Assembly (NCBI GenBank): GCA_902788705.1
Contig: CADALE010000001.1
Coordinates: 124,001 to 188,000 of the forward strand
From: an uncultured Coriobacteriaceae bacterium
GTDB lineage: Bacteria > Actinomycetota > Coriobacteriia > Coriobacteriales > Atopobiaceae
Direction: 5' to 3'
Length of the DNA stretch: 64,000 bases
This document shows, piece by piece, positions 55,223 through 63,431 of this stretch. A model generated the notes under the pieces. That model did no database searches. It saw only the letters and a program-made list of their open reading frames with translations, and had not been told where the DNA came from. Both the position numbers and the translations under genes were made by a program. The number at the start of each line of letters is the position of its first letter. Position 1 is the stretch's first letter.

Positions 55223-55648
55223 CTAGCGATTGACCAGCCACAGGCCCAGCATGCACACCGCGAGGCCCAGCACCTTGGTTGCGGTGATGGGCTCGTGGTA
55301 CAGCACGGCGCCCACCACCAGCAGGCTGATGGCCAGGAAGGCCGCCTGCACGGTGGGGGCGATGCTGACGGGCCAGCCCACGCGGTAGGTGTAGATCATG
55401 CCCACCTCAAGTCCCACGATGACAATGCCCAGCGCGAACGGCGCCCAGTTGAGGTGCGCATACTCCCTTACCACGCTGCCGTCGCGCACCAGGATGTGGT
55501 AGAGCGCCAGCGAAGCCGCCGCGCCAACTAGGTAGGTGACCGTGACCGAGGCCAGTGGGTGCATCTCGGCCGGCGTGCCCTTGGCGCAGATCTGGTAGGC
55601 GGTGTTAGACAGCACGACAAGTGCGATGGGCCAGGCGTACTCGAGCAT
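55223..55648 (-). CDS. half-size EamA/DMT-family transporter
   Basis: A 141-residue membrane protein with about five helices. The ATG at 55648 is six bases from GAGGAG (an ATG three bases upstream is too close). It reads WPIALVVLSNTAYQICAKGT at the start and VVGAVLYHEPITATKVLGL near the end, the EamA repeat. Single-repeat proteins of this size dimerise. Substrate unknown; drug/metabolite export is the usual role. Confidence 0.8.
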   Translation of the reverse strand: MLEYAWPIALVVLSNTAYQICAKGTPAEMHPLASVTVTYLVGAAASLALYHILVRDGSVVREYAHLNWAPFALGIVIVGLEVGMIYTYRVGWPVSIAPTVQAAFLAISLLVVGAVLYHEPITATKVLGLAVCMLGLWLVNR

Positions 55649-55711
55649 CATGGTCTCCTCAAACGATGGGATGCGCCTAAACGGCGCACGCATCGCACAA
55701 GTATAGCGGGT

Positions 55712-55753
55712 GGCCCCGTTATGGTACGTCTCAACCCGTACCCTAGCGGGGCC
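55712..55753. repeat. CGTTATGGTACG hairpin, copy 1
   Basis: GGCCCCGTTATGGTACG pairs with CGTACCCTAGCGGGGCC (two mismatches) around an eight-base loop. The same central hairpin occurs at 59372-59407. Confidence 0.7.
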
Positions 55754-55786
55754 GACCGCCTCACACGTCCCGGTGGAATCAAATCC

Positions 55787-56905
55787 TTACGACTGGCTCC
55801 TGCTGCGGATAACGCGCAGGATGAGGTAGGCCAGCACGCCGCCGCACGCGATGCCCGCCACCGCCATCACGATGGGTGACCCGCTGCGCTGCGCGGGCTC
55901 AAGTGCGGTGCCTTCGCCCTGTGCAAGGCCCGTGTCCTGCGTGGTGACGTTGGTTGCCATGATGGTGTCGGCGCTCTCCGAGAAGACCTTCCCAAAGTAG
56001 GCACTGTTGGAGAGGCTCGTGTCCTCGTAGTAGTTGTCGATGGCGTCGTAGATGATGTCCTGCGCATCGGTGTCGATGACCGACTGCGCCTTCTGCCCGA
56101 TAAGGAGATAGGGGTCGTACTCGCCGTCGTACGGCTCGCAGAAGAGCAGGATGAGGTGGCCGTCGTCGGCAAACAGCTCGTCGTAGCGGTCCCGCATGTA
56201 GGTCTCTACCTGCGTGACGTCGTAGTTCTTGTTGCCCTCGATGTCGGTGGCCACGATCAGGTAGGGCTGCACGCCGGTCTTGTCGTAGAAGCGCTGCATG
56301 CCCGACGTGGTGGCCGACGGGTCGTCGATCCAGCCGGCAAGGTCGTCATACCACTGGTTGATGGGCGTGCAGTCCGACGAGGCCAGCTTGGTGCGCGCCG
56401 TGGTGGTCGTGTGCAGTTGGACCGGCTGGCTGCCGCTGCTCGAGAGGGACGAGGCGCAACTGGCCGGGGCAAGAAACGCGAAGAGCGTCATGACGATGAT
56501 GGCGGTGAACACAAGGGAGAGCATCGACGTGAGGCAGCCGCAGCCCGAGCCGCCCACCGGCGCATAGCCACCATAGCCGGGGGCATAGCCGCCGCCGTAG
56601 TAGCCGCGCGTGCGTGGAACGCCCCAGAAGCTCCAGCGGGGCCGTGGTGCTGGCGGTGGGGGCGTGGCAGGGCCTGTTGTGCCTCGCCAGGTGCCGCCGC
56701 TCGACCGGCCTCCGGCACTCCTTGTAGAGCCAAAGCCGCCGCTGGTAGACCTGGAGGCTGACGAGCTGCCGTGCCCGCTGCTGCGGCCGGACGAGAACCC
56801 CGCGCGGCTTCCGCCCGACGAGCTGGACCTGCTTGCGGCCGAGCGCGTCGAGGACGACCTGCTGCCCGACGATCCGCTACTGAAGTTACCGGTGGTTCGG
56901 CCCAT
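55787..56905 (-). CDS. Ser/Gly-rich membrane protein with TPM-like domain
   Basis: A 372-residue protein; ATG 56905 has AAGGGGG upstream. The first 80 residues are Ser/Gly/Arg repeats (SSGSSGSRSSSTRSAA), then a Tyr/Gly segment and a membrane helix (MLSLVFTAIIVMTLFAFLAP). The following extracytoplasmic domain, with VQPYLIVATDIEGNKNYD, FADDGHLILLF and the SVIDTDAQDIIYDAI helix, resembles the TPM domain. A second helix and RVIRSRSQS end the protein. TPM proteins act in membrane or photosystem repair in other organisms; here the role is unknown. Confidence 0.65.
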   Translation of the reverse strand: MGRTTGNFSSGSSGSRSSSTRSAASRSSSSGGSRAGFSSGRSSGHGSSSASRSTSGGFGSTRSAGGRSSGGTWRGTTGPATPPPPAPRPRWSFWGVPRTRGYYGGGYAPGYGGYAPVGGSGCGCLTSMLSLVFTAIIVMTLFAFLAPASCASSLSSSGSQPVQLHTTTTARTKLASSDCTPINQWYDDLAGWIDDPSATTSGMQRFYDKTGVQPYLIVATDIEGNKNYDVTQVETYMRDRYDELFADDGHLILLFCEPYDGEYDPYLLIGQKAQSVIDTDAQDIIYDAIDNYYEDTSLSNSAYFGKVFSESADTIMATNVTTQDTGLAQGEGTALEPAQRSGSPIVMAVAGIACGGVLAYLILRVIRSRSQS

Positions 56906-56965
56906 GCTGGCCCCCTTCGTTCGCCTGTACATCAATATCGTACCCAAGATTGGGGCGGTGCGCAG

Positions 56966-57048
56966 GCGGGACAGTGGGGACGTAGCACTTTGTCCGAGGC
57001 GGAGGCCCTGTCCGCCTCGGACAAAGTGCTACGTCCCCACTGTCCCGC
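56966..57048. repeat. 83-bp perfect palindrome, GGGACAGTGGGGACG family, copy 2
   Basis: Arms of 38 bases pair with no mismatch around a seven-base loop. The outer 30 or so bases match the arms at 28886-28972. Lies between the TPM-like gene (upstream) and pepF (downstream end). Confidence 0.88.
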
Positions 57049-57067
57049 GCAGAATCGTGCTAACCAA

Positions 57068-57099
57068 GAGGGGCGGTCCGCAATCGCAGCCCGCCCCTC
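57068..57099 (-). terminator. terminator-like hairpin after pepF
   Basis: GAGGGGCGG pairs with CCGCCCCTC; on the minus strand it follows the pepF stop by about 35 bases. Confidence 0.6.
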
Positions 57100-57133
57100 G
57101 TCAAAGCGCTCTTCGCAAAACCCGGCCCTGCGG

Positions 57134-58849
57134 CTACTTGATACCAGTGAGGTCGTAGTCCTCAAGCCACTGTGCGGCCTTCTCGCAGGCCTCGCGCAGG
57201 CACGCCTCGTCGAAGGGGCTCACCAGGCCAGCGTGGGCCAGCAGGTCGGTGAAGGTGCGGCTGCCGCCCTGCTTGGTGTAGGCCATGTAGTGCTCCCAGG
57301 CGTTCTTCTGGTCGTCCTGCATCATCGCCCAGAACTCGAGGGCCACCGTCTGCGCCAGGCAGTAGTCGATGTAGTAGAACGGCACCTCGTAGATGTGGCT
57401 CTGGCGCTGCCAGGCCTCGCCCTCGCCATAGAAGGGGATGTCGCCGTCAAGGCGCAGCCACGGCATGTAGATGCCGGTGAGCTCCTTCCAGCACGCATGG
57501 CGCTCGGCGGGCGTCATCTCAGGCTTCTCGTACACCAGGTGCTGGAAGTGGTCCACCATCGTGCCGTAGGGGATGAACGTCACGGCGCCGGCCAGGTGGC
57601 TGTAGAGGTACTTGCGCGCGTCGGGGCCAAAGAAGTCCTCCACCCACGGCCACGCGAAGAACTCCATGCTCATGGAGTGCACCTCGCTGGCCTCCATGCT
57701 TGCCCAGACGTACGACACGGGCACGCGGCTGATGTTGAGGTATGCCTCGAAGCCGTGCCCAGCCTCGTGCGTGATCACCTCGACGTCGTGCTGGGTGCCG
57801 TTGAAGTTGGCAAAGATGAAGGGCATGCCGTAGTCCAGCAGCGCGGTGCAGTAGCCGCCGCCCTCCTTGCCCTCGGTGGACAGCACGTCCAGCAGCTCGC
57901 GGTCAAGCATCGAGCGGAAGTAGGTGCTGGTCTCGGGCGAAAGCTCGTCGTAGAACTTGCGGCCGGCGGCAAGGATGTCGTCGGGGGTGCCCTGCGGGCG
58001 CGGGTTGCCCGAGCGGAACATGAGGGCCGCGTCGGCATAGCTCATGGGGTAGCTCACGCCGATGCGCTCGGCCTGTGCGCGGTAGATGGTCTCGCACACG
58101 GGCACGAGGTAGTCCACCACGGCCTTGCGGAAGCGCTCCACGTCGGCCTGGCCGTAGCAGTTGCGCTCCATGCGGTCGTAGCCCAGCGGGATGTAGTTGG
58201 CGTGCCCAAGCTTCTTGCCCATGGCGTCGCGCAAGTGCACCATGCGGTCGTAGATGCGGTCAAGGTCGGCCTGGTGCTCCTTGTACCACGTGCCCTCGGC
58301 CTTCCACGCCGCAAGCCTGCGCGCGTCGTCGGCGTCGGTCTTGAAGGGGGAGAGCTGCGAGAGCGTGTAGGTGCCGCCCTCGAAGGGAATCTGCGCCGAC
58401 GCGATGAGCTTGGCATACTCGACGGAGAGCTTGTTCTCCTCCTGCATCTCGCCCACGATCTCGGGGGAGAAGGCGCGTGCCGAAATCTCGGCGTTAAGGA
58501 ACAGCACGTTGCCAAACTCGGCCTCGAAGTCGCTCCTAAAGGGGCTCTCCAGCAGCGCGAACGTCCAGCGCTGCGTGGGCTCCTGCAGCTCGGGGCCAAA
58601 CTCGTTCCAGAAGTCCATCTCGGCGTCATAGAACTCGTCGCGCGTGTCGATGCTGTGGCGGATGGAGGCCAGGTTGCTCAGCGTGTCAAGGTGCTTCTCA
58701 AGCTGCTCCTTCTCCAGGAAGACGGCACGGGCCTCCTCGTAGCTGTCGGCATCGCGCAGGCGCTGGGTGAACGCCTCGATGGCCTCGATGGCCTCCTGGG
58801 CGTTTGGCCGCTCGTAGGGCATGTCCTTGAACTTGATGGCGTCAGGCAT
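57134..58849 (-). CDS. pepF: oligoendopeptidase F-type M3 metallopeptidase
   Basis: A 571-residue peptidase; ATG 58849 follows AAGGAG by six bases. The zinc motif HEAGH is at 361 with the third ligand Glu in SMEASEVHSMSMEFF. The long N-terminal helical domain and the region DYCLAQTVALEFWAMM are those of the M3 oligoendopeptidase group. It cuts oligopeptides in the cytoplasm. It is close to the oppBCDF peptide importer, so it may process the imported peptides. Proteins of this type of about 570 residues are often annotated as M3 family oligoendopeptidase. Confidence 0.92.
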   Translation of the reverse strand: MPDAIKFKDMPYERPNAQEAIEAIEAFTQRLRDADSYEEARAVFLEKEQLEKHLDTLSNLASIRHSIDTRDEFYDAEMDFWNEFGPELQEPTQRWTFALLESPFRSDFEAEFGNVLFLNAEISARAFSPEIVGEMQEENKLSVEYAKLIASAQIPFEGGTYTLSQLSPFKTDADDARRLAAWKAEGTWYKEHQADLDRIYDRMVHLRDAMGKKLGHANYIPLGYDRMERNCYGQADVERFRKAVVDYLVPVCETIYRAQAERIGVSYPMSYADAALMFRSGNPRPQGTPDDILAAGRKFYDELSPETSTYFRSMLDRELLDVLSTEGKEGGGYCTALLDYGMPFIFANFNGTQHDVEVITHEAGHGFEAYLNISRVPVSYVWASMEASEVHSMSMEFFAWPWVEDFFGPDARKYLYSHLAGAVTFIPYGTMVDHFQHLVYEKPEMTPAERHACWKELTGIYMPWLRLDGDIPFYGEGEAWQRQSHIYEVPFYYIDYCLAQTVALEFWAMMQDDQKNAWEHYMAYTKQGGSRTFTDLLAHAGLVSPFDEACLREACEKAAQWLEDYDLTGIK

Positions 58850-58983
58850 GGGTACTCCTTGGTGCTCATGGGTTGGTATTGGTTGACAATCAAATATGCT
58901 ACCACTTGCGACCGCTTTGACAGGAACGGCACATGTCCATGTCATAAGGGCGATGCTCCATGTGGCGCGAGCCTGCCTGCGGG

Positions 58984-59274
58984 CTAGGTCCAGAGCGCCA
59001 CCATCAGGGCGATAATGATGCCAAACGCCACGACGTACACCAGGCCAATCGAAAGCGCCGCCCTGAGCGTGCCCAGGATCACCATGAGGCGCTCCTCGGA
59101 GTCCTGCAGCTCGTCGGAGAAGTCACGCGTGGACTGGCCTGGCTCGTCCTTGGCACGCAGCCTCTGGGCCAGCGTGGAAACGTCGTGGGGGAGAAGTGGC
59201 GAGGACGTGCGCACGTCGCTCATGTCGGCGATGGTGCGGCCGTCGTCATCGTCGTGCGTGCGCTGCGAAGCCAT
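58984..59274 (-). CDS. tail-anchored small membrane protein
   Basis: A 96-residue protein with GGAGG seven bases before ATG 59274. A charged N-terminal two-thirds (HDDDDGRTIADMSD and TRDFSDELQDSEERLM) precedes a C-terminal helix (AALSIGLVYVVAFGIIIALMVALW). The architecture is of a tail-anchored or single-span protein. No family is recognised. Confidence 0.6.
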   Translation of the reverse strand: MASQRTHDDDDGRTIADMSDVRTSSPLLPHDVSTLAQRLRAKDEPGQSTRDFSDELQDSEERLMVILGTLRAALSIGLVYVVAFGIIIALMVALWT

Positions 59275-59371
59275 GTGAGTCCTCCCGGGTGATGCCTGGC
59301 GTGCTGGTTGCGCTCCCCATTGTGGCACATCGGGCCATGACGTGCAGAGATGCCCCTGCGGGTATCTGCTA

Positions 59372-59407
59372 CCCGTTATGGTACGTCCCCAGCCGTACCC
59401 TAACGGG
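59372..59407. repeat. CGTTATGGTACG hairpin, copy 2
   Basis: CCCGTTATGGTACG pairs with CGTACCCTAACGGG with one mismatch and an eight-base loop. Same core as 55712-55753. Confidence 0.75.
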
Positions 59408-59432
59408 CCTGCTGCGGCGACCGCCAAAGCAA

Positions 59433-59463
59433 GGCACCCCGCCCAATTGGTGGACGGGGTGCC
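59433..59463 (-). terminator. terminator of the opp operon
   Basis: GGCACCCCG pairs with CGGGGTGCC; on the minus strand it is followed by TTGCTTTGG, about 45 bases after the oppF stop. Confidence 0.75.
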
Positions 59464-59506
59464 TGACGTCGCCTGATGGCGCCGAAGCTGGCGTAAGCCG
59501 CGCAGC

Positions 59507-60559
59507 CTATGCCGTAGCCGGCTGGGAAGCGCTCGCGTCAGAGACCGCGGGCACGTCGTCAAAGAGGTGGCATACCACGAAGTGCCCGGGCTCGATCTCC
59601 TTCTGCTGGGGAGCCACGTGCTTGCCGCACTCCATGCACTTAGAGCAGCGCGTGTGGAACTTGCAGCCCTCGGGCGGGTCAGCGGGCGATGGGATGGAGC
59701 CCTCCAGCACGATGCGGTTCATCTTGGCATCCGGGTCGGGGATGGGGATGGCCGAGAACAGCGCCTGCGTGTAGGGGTGCAGCGGGTTGGCGAAGATGTC
59801 CTTCTTCTCGCCGTACTCCACGAGGTTGCCTAGGTACATGACGCCCACGGTGTCAGAGATGTGCTCCACCACCGAGAGGTCGTGGCTGATGAACAGGTAG
59901 GTGAGGTCATGCTGCTCCTGCAGCTCCTGCAGGAGGTTGATGATCTGCGCCTGGATGGACACGTCGAGGGCCGACACGGGCTCGTCGCACACCACGAACT
60001 CGGGGTTCAGCGCAAGGGCGCGCGCGATGCAGATGCGCTGGCGCTGACCACCAGAGAACTCGTGCGGGTAGCGCTCCTTCTGGAACGGCTGCAGGCCGCA
60101 CTGGTCCATGATCTCGTCCACGTAGTCGTCAAACTCGGCCTTGGGCACCAGGTTATGCTCGCGCACGGCCTCGCCGATGATCTCGCCGACGGGCAGGCGC
60201 GGGGACAGCGACGAGAACGGGTCCTGGAAGATGATCTGCATCTTGGTGCGCAGGTGGCGCAGCTCCTCGTGGGAGAGGTCGTACACCTCCTGGCCGTTGA
60301 ACAGCACGTCGCCGGCGGTCTTGTCGCCCGAGAGGCGCAGGATGGTGCGTCCCGTGGTGGTCTTGCCGCAGCCCGACTCGCCCACGAGGCCCATGGTGGT
60401 ACCGCGCCTCAGGTTGAAGGTGACCCCATCCACGGCCTTCACGTTGCCCACCACGCGGTTCATGAAGCCGCCCTTGATGGGGAAGTACTTCTTGAGGTCG
60501 CGCACCATCAGGATGTACTGGGGGTCGTACACAAGCGGGGTGGTAGCGGTATCGCTCAT
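59507..60559 (-). CDS. oppF: oligopeptide/dipeptide ABC transporter ATP-binding protein (OppF-like)
   Basis: A 350-residue ABC ATPase. Walker A is GESGCGKTTTGRTI, the signature is FSGGQRQRICIARAL, Walker B is FVVCDEPVSALDVSIQ, and the switch is FISHDLSVVEH. The C-terminal extension contains CKFHTRCSKCMECG then a distal Cys, the four-Cys segment seen in oligopeptide ATPases. It starts inside the end of oppD (four-base overlap). Confidence 0.95.
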   Translation of the reverse strand: MSDTATTPLVYDPQYILMVRDLKKYFPIKGGFMNRVVGNVKAVDGVTFNLRRGTTMGLVGESGCGKTTTGRTILRLSGDKTAGDVLFNGQEVYDLSHEELRHLRTKMQIIFQDPFSSLSPRLPVGEIIGEAVREHNLVPKAEFDDYVDEIMDQCGLQPFQKERYPHEFSGGQRQRICIARALALNPEFVVCDEPVSALDVSIQAQIINLLQELQEQHDLTYLFISHDLSVVEHISDTVGVMYLGNLVEYGEKKDIFANPLHPYTQALFSAIPIPDPDAKMNRIVLEGSIPSPADPPEGCKFHTRCSKCMECGKHVAPQQKEIEPGHFVVCHLFDDVPAVSDASASQPATA

Positions 60560-61818
60560 GCCTCAACACCTCCCGTCATGCCAAACGCGCTCATGTCGTC
60601 CTTGCCGTCGGCGAGGGCCTCGGCGCGATGCTCGTCGTAGTAGCGGTAGCAGCTTACCTTGTGGGTGTCCGAGATGCTTATCTCTGCAGGATAGGCACCG
60701 TCGCAGCAGGCCAGGCAGCGGTCACAGCGGTCACGGAAGTAGCAGTAGTTGGGCATGTTGATGGGGTTGGGCACCTTGCCCGGGATGGAGAAGAGCTTCT
60801 TCACCTCGCGGCCCACGACCGGCTTGGATGCCATGAGGCCGATGGTGTAGGGGTGTGCCGGGTGATGGAAGATGTCGTCGGCGGTGCCCTTCTCCACGAT
60901 GCGGCCTGCATACATGACCACCACGTAGTCGGCCATCTCGGCGATGACGCCCAGGTCGTGCGTGATCAGCATGATGGACGAGTTGATCTTGTCCTTCAGG
61001 TTGCGCAGCAGGTCGAGGATCTGGGCCTGGATGGTCACGTCCAGGGCCGTGGTGGGCTCGTCGGCGATGATCACCTTGGGGTTGCAGGCCAGTGCCATGG
61101 CGATCATGATGCGCTGGCGCATGCCGCCCGACAGCTCGTGGGGGAACATGTCGGCCACGCCCTCGGCGTTTGCGATGCCCACCATCTTGATGGCCTCGAT
61201 GGTGCGCTCGCGGATCTCCTCCTTGGTCTTGCCCTCGCCGTCGTGCAGGGCGATGACCTCGTCCACCTGGTCGCCGATGCGGAACACCGGGTTAAGCGAG
61301 GTCATGGGCTCCTGGAAGATCATCGACACGAAGTTGCCGCGCAGGTGCTGCATGCCCTCCTGCGTGATCTTGGCGATGTCGTAGGCCTTGTCGCCCAGGT
61401 TGAGGCGGATCTCGCCGGACACGATCTGGCCCTGCGGCCGCTGCAGCAGCTGCATGAGCGAAAGCGACGTGACCGACTTGCCGCAGCCCGACTCGCCCAC
61501 GACGCCCACGGTCTTGCCCAGGGGCACATCGAAGCTCACGCCGTCCACGCTGCGCACGGTGCCGCTGTCAGTGAAGAAGTAGGTGTGCAGGTCGTCGAAC
61601 TCGACCGCGTTCTCAGGGTTGTGCATCTGGGTGAGGTACTCGCTCTCGGGCACGCCCTTGCGCTTCCACTTGGCTTCGAGCTCGTTGGTGATCTTGCGGT
61701 TGGCCTTGCTGATGGCGCGCGATTCCCGTGCACTGAGGTAGCCGCCGCGACTTGCGCGCGACTGTGCCTTGGCGTCCTGCTTGCTCTTGACGGAGCGCTC
61801 TTTGTCTCGTGTTGCCAT
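60556..61818 (-). CDS. oppD: oligopeptide/dipeptide ABC transporter ATP-binding protein (OppD-like)
   Basis: A 420-residue ABC ATPase. An N-terminal basic extension of about 70 residues (RASRGGYLSARESRAISKAN) is longer than usual. Walker A is GESGCGKSVTSLSL, the signature is LSGGMRQRIMIAMAL, Walker B is VIIADEPTTALDVTIQ. The C-terminal NYCYFRDRCDRCLACCDG is the Cys cluster of OppD/DppD. It pairs with OppF to power the permeases. It is 12 bases after oppC and its stop overlaps oppF. Confidence 0.95.
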   Translation of the reverse strand: MATRDKERSVKSKQDAKAQSRASRGGYLSARESRAISKANRKITNELEAKWKRKGVPESEYLTQMHNPENAVEFDDLHTYFFTDSGTVRSVDGVSFDVPLGKTVGVVGESGCGKSVTSLSLMQLLQRPQGQIVSGEIRLNLGDKAYDIAKITQEGMQHLRGNFVSMIFQEPMTSLNPVFRIGDQVDEVIALHDGEGKTKEEIRERTIEAIKMVGIANAEGVADMFPHELSGGMRQRIMIAMALACNPKVIIADEPTTALDVTIQAQILDLLRNLKDKINSSIMLITHDLGVIAEMADYVVVMYAGRIVEKGTADDIFHHPAHPYTIGLMASKPVVGREVKKLFSIPGKVPNPINMPNYCYFRDRCDRCLACCDGAYPAEISISDTHKVSCYRYYDEHRAEALADGKDDMSAFGMTGGVEA

Positions 61819-61830
61819 GTTGTCGCCTCC

Positions 61831-63417
61831 TTAGCGCTTCATCTTCGGGTCGAAGGCGTCACGCAGGCCGTCGCCGACCAGGTTGAACGCCAGGACCGTG
61901 GCCAGAAGGCACACGCCGGCAGGAATCCAGATGAACCAGTAGTTGGTGAGTACGTAGGTGTCGTTGACGTCGTTGATGATGTTGCCCCACGACGCGAACG
62001 GGAACTTGACGCCAAGGCCCAGGAACGACAGCGTGGCCTCGGTGATGATGGTGGAGCCCAGGCTCATGGTCATGGTGACGATGAGCTGCGGGATCACGTT
62101 GGGGATGAGGTGACGGAAGATGCGACGCGACGCGCGGATGCCCGTGGCCTCGGCCGCCGTCATGAACTCCTGCTCGCGCAGCGACAGGATCTGGCCGCGC
62201 ACGAGGCGCGCGATGCCCGCCCAGCCCAGGAAGCCCAGCAACAGCATGAGGTACAGCATGCGGACCTGCGGGTCGACGCGCATGGCGTCCATCGTGGCGC
62301 CCAGGATGATGATGATCGGCATCGAGGGGATGCAGTAGAACACGTCCACTGCGCGCATGATGAGGTTGTCAACCCAGCCGCCGCAGTAGCCCGAGATGCC
62401 GCCCAGCACCACGCCGATGGCCGTCTCGATGAACACGACGATGAAGCCGATGTACAGCGACACGCGGCCGCCGTACATGAGGCGAGTGAGCATGTCCATG
62501 CCGTTGCGGTCGGTGCCCAGCCAGTGCTCGGCCGAGGGCGAGGAGTAGGTGTCGAACACGCGCGTGGAGGTGGACTGCAGCACCGACCACGTGCTCTTGG
62601 ACGCGTCGTAGGACAGGGTGTACTCGGCTGTGGTGCCGTCCTCGTCGGTGAAGACGAAGTCCTTGTCGCCCGACTCGACGGCCTCCAACAGCTGCTCCTT
62701 GAAGGAGCGGGTAAGGAAGACGTCGGGCATGATGGCCTGCGCTACGTAGCGGCTTGCGTAGGCAACCTCGACGTCGCCGTCCATCACGGTGCCGCCGTCG
62801 TCGATGGTGTAGGTCTTGCCCTCGTAGGTGAAGCTGGGCTGGTCGTTGGTCGCAGCCACCAGGATGGCGTGCTGGAAGCCGAAGGGCAGCTTCTCGTTGG
62901 ACGTGGAGGAGCTGACCGTGTCATAGGTTGCCAGCGCCACCGGGTTGCTGGGGTCGGACTCGGCGTAGATGGCGATGAGGCCGTCACCCTCCTCCTTGAA
63001 GCTGTAGTTGGTGCCGCCCGACTCGAAGGTGCCCTCCTTGCCCTGCTTCTGGGCAAGCACAAACTTGGCGCGCGCGACCGACGGGAAGTCGGAGTCGCTC
63101 TCGGTGAGATAGCGCAGCTCGGTGTTCTCGGTGAGGGCCGCGTACTGCTTGTTCTGGCTGTCGTAGCGGTAGAACAGCTGGTCCTCGCGATAGGGGCTCA
63201 CGAAGCCGCCGATGAACGAGAACACGAACATGAAGGCAAGGATGACGAGGCCCGTCACGGCCACGCGGTTGCGCAGGAACCGCTTCACCACCAGCGCGGT
63301 GGGCGAGAGGGTGCGCACGCGACGGTCGTCGTTGAGGGAGTACTCCGACTCCTCGGCGCTCTGTCCCTGGGCGTTGATCTCTTGCGAGATGAGGTCCTTG
63401 GTCTTTTCGTCTGCCAT
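61831..63417 (-). CDS. oppC: oligopeptide/dipeptide ABC transporter permease (OppC-like), large
   Basis: A 528-residue permease, far longer than the usual 300. The first membrane helix (AVTGLVILAFMFVFSFIGG) is followed by an extracytoplasmic insert of about 220 residues, then the conserved HWLGTDRNGMDMLTRLMYGG and the remaining helices, with the EAA loop EATGIRASRRIFRHLIPN. The insert should face the outside and may help to dock the binding protein or peptide. The rest matches OppC/DppC. Operon with oppB (14 bases) and oppD. Confidence 0.93.
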   Translation of the reverse strand: MADEKTKDLISQEINAQGQSAEESEYSLNDDRRVRTLSPTALVVKRFLRNRVAVTGLVILAFMFVFSFIGGFVSPYREDQLFYRYDSQNKQYAALTENTELRYLTESDSDFPSVARAKFVLAQKQGKEGTFESGGTNYSFKEEGDGLIAIYAESDPSNPVALATYDTVSSSTSNEKLPFGFQHAILVAATNDQPSFTYEGKTYTIDDGGTVMDGDVEVAYASRYVAQAIMPDVFLTRSFKEQLLEAVESGDKDFVFTDEDGTTAEYTLSYDASKSTWSVLQSTSTRVFDTYSSPSAEHWLGTDRNGMDMLTRLMYGGRVSLYIGFIVVFIETAIGVVLGGISGYCGGWVDNLIMRAVDVFYCIPSMPIIIILGATMDAMRVDPQVRMLYLMLLLGFLGWAGIARLVRGQILSLREQEFMTAAEATGIRASRRIFRHLIPNVIPQLIVTMTMSLGSTIITEATLSFLGLGVKFPFASWGNIINDVNDTYVLTNYWFIWIPAGVCLLATVLAFNLVGDGLRDAFDPKMKR

Positions 63418-63431
63418 GTTGTCGCACCTCC

